A DNA stretch of 33,479 nt from Oxalobacteraceae bacterium UBA6018 (GTDB lineage: Bacteria; Pseudomonadota; Gammaproteobacteria; Burkholderiales; Burkholderiaceae_D): NCBI GenBank assembly GCA_002428015.1, contig DIZW01000068.1:1150-34628 (forward strand), read 5' to 3'. The position numbers and the translations under genes are program-made. Below are positions 8,398 to 20,815 of this stretch, one piece after another (position 1 is the stretch's first letter; the number at the start of each line of letters is the position of its first letter). The notes under the pieces are model-generated. The model was not told where the DNA came from, did no database searches, and saw nothing but the letters and a program-made list of their open reading frames with translations.

Positions 8398-8861
8398 GCC
8401 CAGCCATCTGGTATTTCGAAGACTTCCATCCCGGCCAGGCGCTGGAGCTGGGCAGCCGCACCGTGACCGAGGAAGAAATCCTGGCCTTCGCCACCGAGTT
8501 CGATCCTCAGCCCTTCCACATCGACCGCGAGGCGGCGGCCGGCTCGATCTTCCACGGCCTGATCGCCAGCGGCTGGCACACCTGCGGCATGATGATGCGC
8601 ATCGTCGTCGACGGCCTGCTCAGCGCCTCGTCGAGCATGGGTTCGCCGGGGCTGGACAAGATACGCTGGATCGTGCCGGTGCGCGCCGGCGACACGCTGC
8701 GGGTGCGCTACCTGGTCACCGCGGTCAAGGCGTCGGCGTCGCGGCCCGACCGCGGCGTCGTGTTCACGACCTGGGAGGCCCACAACCAGCACGATGAGCT
8801 GGTCTGCGTCATCGAAGGCATGGGCATGTTCGGGCGGCGGCCGGAGGACGGGCATGCGTAG
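8394..8861 (+). CDS. MaoC-like (R)-specific enoyl-CoA hydratase
   Basis: A 155-residue hot-dog-fold protein of the MaoC family, which hydrates the enoyl-CoA produced by the upstream dehydrogenases. The start overlaps the preceding stop by four bases (ATGA). The hydratase-2 catalytic Asp/His pair is visible in FATEFDPQPFHID (Asp and His five residues apart, near residues 37-42), followed by the GLIASGWHTCGMMMR helix motif. Its own stop is overlapped by the ATG of the second MaoC gene. Such single hot-dog proteins normally act as dimers, and tandem MaoC genes often form a heterodimer, so this product may depend on the damaged neighbour. Confidence 0.85.
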   Translation: MSPAIWYFEDFHPGQALELGSRTVTEEEILAFATEFDPQPFHIDREAAAGSIFHGLIASGWHTCGMMMRIVVDGLLSASSSMGSPGLDKIRWIVPVRAGDTLRVRYLVTAVKASASRPDRGVVFTTWEAHNQHDELVCVIEGMGMFGRRPEDGHA

Positions 8862-9346
8862 TTTCGCGAACGTGGCCGAACTGGAGGCGATGCTGGGGCA
8901 GGAGGTGGCGCTGTCGGACTGGGTCGAGATCACCCAGGCGCGCATCGATACCTTCGCCGACGCCACCGACGACCATCAATGGATCCACGTGGACGTGGAA
9001 CGCGCGAAGAGCGAGAGCGCCCTATGGCGGCCCGATCGCGCACGGCTTCCTGACGCTGTCGCTGCTCTCCGGCCTGTACGACAAGGCGGTGCGCCTGGAC
9101 GGGGCGCGCATGGTGATCAATTATGGGCTGAACAAGGTGCGCTTTCCGGCCCCGGTGCCGGCCGGCAGCCGGGTGCGCGCGCGCTTTGTGCTGGACCGGC
9201 TCGACGCGCTCGATGGCGCGCTGCAGCTGGCATGGCAGGTCACGCTCGAGCGCGAGGGCTGCAGCCGGCCGGTGTGCGTGGCTGAGCTGCTGATCCGGCG
9301 CTACGACAAGTTCGAGCACCTCGCGCCCGCCGCCCCCACGCGGTGA
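8854..9346 (+). pseudogene. Second MaoC-like hydratase, interrupted by a +1 frameshift
   Basis: Starts at ATG 8854, overlapping the stop of the first MaoC gene. The first 55 codons encode a good MaoC N terminus including the catalytic motif FADATDDHQWIH. Near 9018-9022 (GAGCGCCCTATGG) the frame is lost. In the next frame the family motif (S)-P/A-YGGPIAHGFLTLSLLSG and the rest of the fold follow without break to the stop at 9346. The combined length is 163 residues, normal for the family. Exactly one extra base in the G/C run explains the shift. It is either a real recent inactivation, a programmed or phase-variable slip, or a sequencing error; the preserved downstream frame argues that any inactivation is very recent. 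Confidence 0.88.
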
Positions 9347-9455
9347 TCGGCGCCTATGTGCGTGGCCCCACCAAGCGCGGGGCGGAATCCGGGTATGCTG
9401 ACGCTACCGGCTGCATGCGCCAGTACGGACAATGTCATACTAAGAGGACACCACC

Positions 9456-9734
9456 ATGAAAACCAAACTGATCTCGCTGTCCCTGTTGCTCTCGCTCTCA
9501 TGCGCCGCGGGGGTGTCGAACGCCGGCTGCCTGAAGGGCGCGCTGCTGGGCGGCGTGGCCGGGCACGTGGCGGGCCATCACGGCTTGGTAGGCGCCGCCG
9601 CCGGCTGCGCCGTGGGTCACCACATGAGCAAGAAGAAGGCGCGCGAGCAGCAGGCCGCCCAGGCCCAAGCCCAAGCTCAAGCCGATGCTGCGGCCGCCGC
9701 GCCAGCCCACGCGCCAGCGCCAGTCAAGAAATAA
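9456..9734 (+). CDS. Small exported glycine-zipper protein
   Basis: A 92-residue protein with a clear signal peptide (MKTKLISLSLLLSLSCAAG, cleavage near VSNA-G). The mature part is short: a glycine-zipper-like stretch (LLGGVAGHVAGHHGLVGAAAG, split by His), then a basic patch SKKKAREQQ and an Ala/Gln/Pro-rich tail ending PVKK. AAGAGGA at 9442-9448 is a good ribosome site. Similar small proteins are common as uncharacterised periplasmic or outer-membrane proteins. Genes on both sides are in different operons. Function unknown. Confidence 0.7.
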   Translation: MKTKLISLSLLLSLSCAAGVSNAGCLKGALLGGVAGHVAGHHGLVGAAAGCAVGHHMSKKKAREQQAAQAQAQAQADAAAAAPAHAPAPVKK

Positions 9735-9791
9735 GCGCGGCGCCCATCGGCAAGCTGCGTCGTAGGGGCTAGCTCGCCGGAACCAGCGTGC

Positions 9792-15223
<5,432 letters not shown>

Positions 15224-15242
15224 TATGTCCCCCTCCGCCTAT

Positions 15243-15297
15243 GTTGCAGTGCAACGCTGCAGTGGAATGATGGTATCCGAGCAGCAGTTTTCTTCAA
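15243..15297 (-). promoter_or_regulatory. Putative promoter and operator of the kinase/cyclase operon
   Basis: Reading on the minus strand, TTGAAG (15297-15292) and TACCAT (15275-15270) sit 16 bases apart, giving a fair sigma-70 promoter with a start near 15263. Just downstream lies the palindrome GTTGCAGTGCAAC (15243-15255), six-base arms around one base, in a position suited to a repressor. The remaining intergenic DNA (15298-15461) shows no gene. Confidence 0.3.
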
Positions 15298-15461
15298 AGC
15301 ACTTTTATCGAAGCCGCAGGCGTGAGTCGGACACGCGCTTGCAACGGCTGGGACCGCGTCCGATGTCGGCTCCGTCCCTGAGATGCCACAGGCAGGCCGC
15401 GCGATCCGATGTTGCATGTGTGGCAGGGCGGCGTCCGGTTTCCCGCTCGCGGGCGGGAGAA

Positions 15462-16013
15462 TCAGAAAAACAAGGCGGTACGGGTAATGATGGCGCCCGT
15501 GTTGGTGTACGGCGCGCTGGCCCGCACGGCGCCGGTGCTGGCGATGCCGTCGTCGAGCTTGCTGTCGATCTGATGGGCGAACGCGTCGGGCAGGTTGTCG
15601 AAACGGATGCCATTGCCGAACCGGCCACCGACAGCGTCGTTGTAAATATACACCGCGCCGCCTTGCGCACTGGTCATGAAATCGGTCGTGCCGTTGTAGC
15701 TGCCGGTGATGAAGCCGGCCAGGGCGAGGTGTTGTGGCGCGGCAAGATATTCGGTGATCTGGCCGTCGCCGTTGCCGTTCGAGGTGGCGCCGGGAACGTG
15801 GGTGGTGGCCATGACGTCGTCGCCGGGCAGGGCGCGGAACTTGTCCTGGTAGGCGTTGACCGCCGCCGACAGCGCGTTCGACTGCTGGATGATATTCTTG
15901 ACCTTGGCGCTGTCGATCAGGCTTTGTCCCTTGAGCACGCCGCCCAGCAGCAGGCCGATGATCACCAGGACGATGGCGATTTCGACAAGGGTGAAGCCGT
16001 TTTGTCGTTGCAT
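15462..16013 (-). CDS. Type IV pilin-like protein (prepilin), last gene of the operon
   Basis: A 183-residue prepilin with a very short leader, MQRQNG, cut before FTLVE by prepilin peptidase, with the conserved Glu at +5 and a 20-residue hydrophobic helix rich in Ile/Leu/Gly. The VIIGLLLGGVLKGQSLI core is typical of a family of PulG/MshA-like pilins of betaproteobacteria and differs from the FTLIELIVV form of the MshA gene in this window. The soluble part is Asn/Gly/Thr-rich with no disulphide pair evident. It is separated by 39 bases from the preceding gene and has its own ribosome site (AGAAAG). It is probably a minor or alternative pilin of the minus-strand machine. Confidence 0.85.
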   Translation of the reverse strand: MQRQNGFTLVEIAIVLVIIGLLLGGVLKGQSLIDSAKVKNIIQQSNALSAAVNAYQDKFRALPGDDVMATTHVPGATSNGNGDGQITEYLAAPQHLALAGFITGSYNGTTDFMTSAQGGAVYIYNDAVGGRFGNGIRFDNLPDAFAHQIDSKLDDGIASTGAVRASAPYTNTGAIITRTALFF

Positions 16014-16052
16014 GAAATTCTTTCTGTGAGGATGCCGTTTAATTCTAGCGCA

Positions 16053-16757
16053 TCAATCGGCAGGCCGGCGCGGCGGCGCGCTCAACTGTTGCAGCCGGCG
16101 CGCGAGAAACGCCAGCTCGTTTGGATCGCGCACCTGGCCGCTGGCGAGCATGGCGCCGATCAGCGCGCGCGCGCTGTCGGCTTCGTTCATATCCTCGAGG
16201 ATGAAGATCTCGAGCTGGGCTGCCCATGCCGGCACGCGGCCCGGGGTGGTGCGGGTGCGGATCGCTTGGGCGTAGCGGCGCGCCAGCGGCAGGTCGTGCA
16301 GGCGGTGGCGGGCCACCAGCGCCGCGTGGGCCAGCCACGGCCAGCGCCGGTCGGGGTCGTCGGCGAAACGCTGGTAGACGAAGTCGAGCATCAGCCGCGT
16401 CCGCGCTGGATCGCTGGCGGCGGCGTAAATCTCGCTGGCGGCCAGCAGCGGATACTGGCCGCGCGGATCGAGATCCAGGAGCGCTCCCAGCCAGTCGCGT
16501 AGCGCGCCATAGTCCACCTGGTTGAGCGAGGCCGGTCCTTCGGCGCCCTGCAGGTATAGCATCAGGCCCTTGGCCAGCGCCACCGGCTCGCCCAAGCTGG
16601 CCACGCGCAGCAGCGCGCCCGATGGCGGTGGGCGTATCGGCGCCGGCGCTGGCGCGGGCCGCGCTCGCCCGCCCGGCCACGCAAGCTGCAAGGCCAGCGC
16701 TGCCGCCAGCACGAGCAGCGCGGAACGCGGAACGTCGCTCCAGGGGCGGGCGCGCAT
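16053..16757 (-). CDS. Membrane-anchored, helical-repeat (TPR-like) protein of the pilus/ABC operon
   Basis: A 234-residue protein with one N-terminal membrane anchor (about residues 13-29), a Pro/Ala-rich linker and an alpha-helical domain with TPR-like spacing, which I infer faces the periplasm. It starts in a TGATG overlap with the stop of the ABC permease gene, so the two are translationally coupled. I recognise no named family. Position and topology suggest an accessory subunit that links the ABC permease to the periplasm or to the pilus machine, but this is inference. The next gene downstream is a prepilin. Confidence 0.6.
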   Translation of the reverse strand: MRARPWSDVPRSALLVLAAALALQLAWPGGRARPAPAPAPIRPPPSGALLRVASLGEPVALAKGLMLYLQGAEGPASLNQVDYGALRDWLGALLDLDPRGQYPLLAASEIYAAASDPARTRLMLDFVYQRFADDPDRRWPWLAHAALVARHRLHDLPLARRYAQAIRTRTTPGRVPAWAAQLEIFILEDMNEADSARALIGAMLASGQVRDPNELAFLARRLQQLSAPPRRPAD

Positions 16758-17497
16758 CAGATGTTTTTCCGGTACAGGTCGACCAGCGCCGCCGCGGCCA
16801 GCAGTGGCAGGTACAGCGCCGTTTGCGCCAACACAGGCAGCAGCTGGGCCAGGCCGGCGTCACCGTACACCAGCCATTCGGCGCGGGTGAACTGGTCAAG
16901 ATGCGGCAGCAGGGCCGCCAGCAGGTCCACGATAAGGTGGCCGCTGCGCGCCTGCGCCAGCAGCGCGAGCTCTCCCACGATCCGCGCCAGCAGGTAAAAC
17001 GCCGCGCTGGCAGCGAGCGCCGTCACGACGTGGGCCATGCCGAGGGCGCACAGCAGCGCGAAGGCGGCGACGATCCATAGCTCGCACACGAGCGAGGCGG
17101 TCCACACCAGCGCGGCCACCGGCGGGGCGGCCACCAGCGCGAGCGCACCGAAGACCAGCGCCGGCATCAGCGCCACCAGGAAAAATCCGGCCAGCTTGCC
17201 GAGCACGTAGGCGGCGCGCGGCAGCGCCAGTGCCAGCAGCAGTTCCTGGCCCTTGTCGGCCGCTTCGCGCGCGATGCTGGTGACGACGAAGCCGGCCACC
17301 ACGAACACGGCGCACAGCCGCAGCAAGGCGGCCACCAGCGCCACCTGGGCCTGGGCGCTCTCGGTGATCGCGAGCTGGCCCGCGAATGCGCCTGCGCCGA
17401 GCACCGCGGCGGTGAGCGCGGCCAGCAGCCAGCCGAGCCGGTTGCGCAGCGCTTCGAGCACGGTATGGACGGCGATGGTGGCGATGGCGGTGAACAT
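16757..17497 (-). CDS. ABC-2-type transporter permease
   Basis: A 246-residue integral membrane protein with about six predicted helices. The N-terminal layout (cytoplasmic start, helix at about 20-40, then SIAREAADKGQELLLALALPRAAYVLGKL near residues 72-100) is the coupling-helix pattern of ABC-2 permeases, in which the Arg/Glu-rich cytoplasmic loop meets the ATPase. No ATPase gene is adjacent. The only ABC ATPase in the window is the first gene of the same operon, 10 kb upstream at 27895-28614, so I infer the two form one transporter. It lies three bases after the pilin gene and overlaps the next gene by one base. Substrate unknown. Confidence 0.78.
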   Translation of the reverse strand: MFTAIATIAVHTVLEALRNRLGWLLAALTAAVLGAGAFAGQLAITESAQAQVALVAALLRLCAVFVVAGFVVTSIAREAADKGQELLLALALPRAAYVLGKLAGFFLVALMPALVFGALALVAAPPVAALVWTASLVCELWIVAAFALLCALGMAHVVTALAASAAFYLLARIVGELALLAQARSGHLIVDLLAALLPHLDQFTRAEWLVYGDAGLAQLLPVLAQTALYLPLLAAAALVDLYRKNI

Positions 17498-17500
17498 GGC

Positions 17501-18208
17501 CTAGCGCGGCAGCGTACCGGCGCTGACCATCCGGTTGAATAGCACGTTGGGCGAGATCCAGGTCACCAGGTCGTCGTACTCACCGCCGGGTGCGGCGGTG
17601 TTGTCGGACGGCGTGCGGGCGACGAAGGCGATGCCGGCATCGCTGGCGTTGGTCCGTTCGTCGACATTCGTTGTGCTCACCCCGGCGTTGCGGATGCCGC
17701 TGTCGCTGAAGGCGCCCACGCCGTTTTTGCCATGCGAGACGATCACCGCCGGGATGTCGTTCACTTCGGTGGCGGCGACCAGGTTGCCGCGCACGTCGCG
17801 GGTGCCGATCGTGATGTCGCGCAGCGTGCGCAGGTCGAACATCGTTTGGCTGTTGGAGAACGAGGGCGACACGCTGTAGTGGTAAATGTGGCCCCAGCTA
17901 TCGAGCTTGGACACGCCCAGCGTCACCCACGGCAGGAAGCCCTGGCGCTTGCCGTCGCGGCAGGTGGCGCCGCTGCGGTCCTCCATGCCGTTGCTGGCCG
18001 AGACCGCCGGGCAGGGCAGGTAGCCGTTGCGCATGGCGAAGCCCATCAGGGCCTCGCGCGTCTCGTCCATCGCCTTCTGGGTGTCGCTGATGCGGCGCTG
18101 CTCCATCTGCATGGCCAGCGGCGTGAGCAGGCCGCCGATCATCAGGCCGACGATGACCAGCACCACCGCCATCTCGACCAGGCTGAAGCCGCGCGCGTGC
18201 CGCTTCAT
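17501..18208 (-). CDS. Type IV pilin-like protein with LPCP motif
   Basis: A 235-residue prepilin starting in an ATGA overlap with the preceding PilP-like gene. The leader MKRHARG is cut before FSLVE; the hydrophobic helix is AVVLVIVGLMIGG, followed by LLTPLAMQMEQRRISDTQK. A motif GYLPCPA and a second cysteine about 16 residues on suggest a disulphide. This class occurs as a large pilin-like protein in betaproteobacterial pilus and secretion clusters. Being inside the core operon directly after the alignment-complex genes, it may be the main subunit of the minus-strand machine or a tip/minor pilin. Which of the two is not decidable from sequence. Confidence 0.82.
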   Translation of the reverse strand: MKRHARGFSLVEMAVVLVIVGLMIGGLLTPLAMQMEQRRISDTQKAMDETREALMGFAMRNGYLPCPAVSASNGMEDRSGATCRDGKRQGFLPWVTLGVSKLDSWGHIYHYSVSPSFSNSQTMFDLRTLRDITIGTRDVRGNLVAATEVNDIPAVIVSHGKNGVGAFSDSGIRNAGVSTTNVDERTNASDAGIAFVARTPSDNTAAPGGEYDDLVTWISPNVLFNRMVSAGTLPR

Positions 18209-18585
18209 GGGGCGTCCACGTCCTTGACGGTGCCGGTGTTCATGTCCACGCTCTGGCCGGGCTTGACGCGCAAGCGCTGGCCGGACGGTAGTGTGACGGT
18301 GACGCGTGCGTCCTTGGCCCCGTGCTGGCCGCCGTACTGCGCGTCCTGGTTGAGCCACACGGTGGACTTGCCGCCGCTGCGCCGCACAAAGCCGTCCACC
18401 GTGACCGGCGCCGGTGGCGGCGGCGCCGCCGCGGCCGGTGGCGGGGCGGGCGGCGCGGGCAGGATACCGCGCGCGACGTCGAGCTGGTGACGCTCTTCCG
18501 GCGTCGTGAACAGGCGGCCGATCGGCGGCGTCTGGGCTTGCGCGCCGGCGGCGGCGAGGACAAGCAGGATGCTTATGCGCGTCAT
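18205..18585 (-). CDS. mshK: PilP/MshK-like periplasmic protein
   Basis: A 126-residue protein with a signal peptide (MTRISILLVLAAAGAQAQ). A Pro/Ala-rich linker (residues 40-60) leads to a small beta-rich domain with GFVRRSGGKSTVWLNQD and the conserved ending RLRVKPGQSVD. This layout matches MshK and the GspC/PilP-like periplasmic link between the inner-membrane complex and the secretin. ATGA overlaps with the genes before and after show tight translational coupling. The family call rests on position and size as much as on sequence. Confidence 0.65.
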   Translation of the reverse strand: MTRISILLVLAAAGAQAQTPPIGRLFTTPEERHQLDVARGILPAPPAPPPAAAAPPPPAPVTVDGFVRRSGGKSTVWLNQDAQYGGQHGAKDARVTVTLPSGQRLRVKPGQSVDMNTGTVKDVDAP

Positions 18586-19232
18586 GGCCAGCCTTTGTTC
18601 AGTGGGGCGGCCACCGCCTGCGGCGCGCCGCCCAGGGTCAGCCAGATGAGCGTGCAGCTGGCGCTCAGGCGCGCCAGCCCGACCGCTTCGGCGGGAATGT
18701 CGTTGCGCTTGATCTGGCAGTCCTGCACGGTGAACAGGCCCGCCGCACGCAGGTCGTCGAGGAAGTTGAACATGTCCAGTTCATGCACCATGCCCAGTTC
18801 GACGTGCATGCGGCTGCCGCGCAGCTGGTAGCTGCCCAGCGCGAGCGGCACCTTGGCGGCGATGGTTTGCTGCGGTTCGATCTCGTAGCTGGCTGACACG
18901 AGCTTGCGGCTGTTCTGGATCCGCTTAATGGCTTCGATCCAGGCCAGGCGGTTTTCGTCGCCGATCATGCCGCCGGCCTGCAGAAGTGCGAAGCGCGGCG
19001 CGAACTGGGCCAGGTCCTGCCGGTCGGTCTCGATGTCGCGGATGCGCGCGGCGCTGGCGGCGCGCGCCTGCACTGCATGCGCCAACGCGGCTTCCTGGCG
19101 CGCGCGGTACCAGCCGGCCAGCGCCAGCAGCACAACGGCCGCGGCCACGCAGCCCGCCAGCATCCCGGCAGCCGGCGAGAGCAGGGCGAGTTCGTCGCGC
19201 CAGGTTGGCGCCGCTGGTGGCTTGGATTTCAT
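18582..19232 (-). CDS. mshJ: PilO/MshJ-like inner-membrane alignment protein
   Basis: A 216-residue protein with one membrane helix (about residues 19-41), a coiled-coil stretch (about 45-80) and a ferredoxin-like C-terminal domain. This is the PilO/GspM topology that pairs with the PilN-like domain of its neighbour. The start overlaps the stop of the fused PilM/PilN-like gene by four bases. MshJ is the name used in MSHA loci for the protein in this place. The sequence itself diverges strongly, so the assignment is chiefly topological and positional. Confidence 0.65.
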   Translation of the reverse strand: MKSKPPAAPTWRDELALLSPAAGMLAGCVAAAVVLLALAGWYRARQEAALAHAVQARAASAARIRDIETDRQDLAQFAPRFALLQAGGMIGDENRLAWIEAIKRIQNSRKLVSASYEIEPQQTIAAKVPLALGSYQLRGSRMHVELGMVHELDMFNFLDDLRAAGLFTVQDCQIKRNDIPAEAVGLARLSASCTLIWLTLGGAPQAVAAPLNKGWP

Positions 19233-20806
19233 GGTTTCCAGCTCACTTTCAGGACGAATTTCGGTTTGGCGGCGCCGTCCTCCACGCTGGTCTTGCCGCT
19301 CAACTTGACGTTCTGGCGCACGTCGATCGGCGCTTCGGCGATTTCCACGGCCACGCCGGGATTGCGCGCCAGGGCGGCCGCGAACTGGTTGACGCTATCG
19401 ACGATGGCGCGATAGTCCGATTGGGCGGCGTCGATCTCGCCTTCGATACGCAGCGTCTGCACGGGCGCACCAAGCAGGCCGGTGACGCTGGCGGGAATCG
19501 GCGCAAGCTGGTCGCTGGGCCCGGCCATCCGGGCCAGTTCGGGCACGGCGCCGGGATCGGGGGCGGCGTCCTGGCCGGCGCGCCAGTCGTAATTCATGAG
19601 GCGCACCGCCGGCGCGGTATCGAGCGCGCGGCTGACCAGCGCGGCCATCTGGCCCGGCGCGGGCGCCTGGGCGGCCAGGCGTTCGTTGAGCAGCACGGCC
19701 GCCTTCATGTCTGCGCTCTTGACGGCGGGGGCGGGCAGGCTGGCCATGCCCGCCTGGTAGCGCGCGTCGTCGCGCGCGGCCGCGGCCAGCAGGGCGCTGG
19801 ACTGGCGCGCCGCGCCAACGCTGGCCCAGGCGTCGGCCAGCAGCCATAGTCCGCCCACCAGCGCGACCGCCGCCGCAAGGGCGTTGAGCGCGGCGCGGGC
19901 CTGCCAGATGCGGTAGAAGCGGCGTGGCGACGGTAGCGCGTACTGGCTCGGCGGCGCGTCGCGCGCGACCAGTTCGAGCAGCAGGCGCTCGGCGCCGGAC
20001 GGCGTCTCGGCCAGCTTGCAGCGTGCCGCCGCGCTGTCCATGTCAATGAAGTGGAACGAGGTCTCGGTGCCGTCCATGCACGCCGCTTCCAGTGCCGCGA
20101 TGCGGCTGGCCGGCGCCACGATGACGACCTGCAGCATGCCGCCGCGTGAGATCAGCCGGGTACTGGTGAGGAACTGCTGCATGCGCGCCGCTTCGTTGGC
20201 GATCGCCGCGGCGGTGGCACTGGCGGCGTCCCCCAGTGGCGTGAGGGCGGTCAGGCGGCTGAACCTGAGGTAGGGGCCCTGGAAATAGCTTTGCCGCAGG
20301 GCGCCCGCCTGTTCGGTGATGAGCAGCAGGTGCTCCTGCGCCAAGGCGAGGCGGCGCGCCAGCAGCACGGCCAGGTGCGCGCCCGAATACACGGCTGCCA
20401 GCGCGGTCTGGCGCTGTTCCATCACCGCGATCCAGGGCTGGACCAGCGCGGGGTTGGTCAGCGCAGAGAACAGGGCGTGGTCGTCGCGCCGCCCCTCGGG
20501 GTCGCGCTCCTGCAAGGCGGCGTGGCGAAACGGCGTGTCGCGGTACAACTGCCCCAGGCGCCGCTCGACCAGGTTGCGGCGGGAGCGCCCGCGCACGTGC
20601 GGCAGCAGGGGGCGCTGGAAGTCCTCCTCGACCAGATCGGCGATCAGGTAGGCGGGAATGCCGGGATGCGCGTCGAGGTAGTGGCCGAACGCCGCCAGGC
20701 CGTCGGCGTCGAGGCGCAGGCGCGGGCCGGGCGTGAGCTGGCCGCGCTGCCAGCTGGCCGCCGCGAGGTGCTCGTTCGTCACGTGGAAAAGTAGTTTGGG
20801 CAGCAC
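19229..20806 (-). CDS. mshI: MshI-like protein, apparent fusion of PilM-like and PilN-like parts
   Basis: A 525-residue protein starting at GTG, with GAGGACC nearby as ribosome site, nine bases after the platform gene. The first 300 residues are soluble and resemble the actin-like fold of PilM or cytoplasmic GspL. A single membrane helix lies near 308-330. The last 190 residues are periplasmic with a coiled coil and a ferredoxin-like end, like PilN. In type IVa pili these are two genes; here one chain holds both, as in GspL and MshI. The nucleotide-binding motifs of PilM are not clearly preserved. It should join the GspE-type ATPase to the PilO/PilP-like proteins that follow. Confidence 0.7.
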   Translation of the reverse strand: MLPKLLFHVTNEHLAAASWQRGQLTPGPRLRLDADGLAAFGHYLDAHPGIPAYLIADLVEEDFQRPLLPHVRGRSRRNLVERRLGQLYRDTPFRHAALQERDPEGRRDDHALFSALTNPALVQPWIAVMEQRQTALAAVYSGAHLAVLLARRLALAQEHLLLITEQAGALRQSYFQGPYLRFSRLTALTPLGDAASATAAAIANEAARMQQFLTSTRLISRGGMLQVVIVAPASRIAALEAACMDGTETSFHFIDMDSAAARCKLAETPSGAERLLLELVARDAPPSQYALPSPRRFYRIWQARAALNALAAAVALVGGLWLLADAWASVGAARQSSALLAAAARDDARYQAGMASLPAPAVKSADMKAAVLLNERLAAQAPAPGQMAALVSRALDTAPAVRLMNYDWRAGQDAAPDPGAVPELARMAGPSDQLAPIPASVTGLLGAPVQTLRIEGEIDAAQSDYRAIVDSVNQFAAALARNPGVAVEIAEAPIDVRQNVKLSGKTSVEDGAAKPKFVLKVSWKP

Positions 20807-20815
20807 GGCCGGTCC

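Noticed and set aside
15441..15458. Hairpin TCCCGC/GCGGGA downstream of the last minus-strand prepilin gene
   Set aside because: The stem is short and no T-run follows on the minus strand, so it is not called a terminator.
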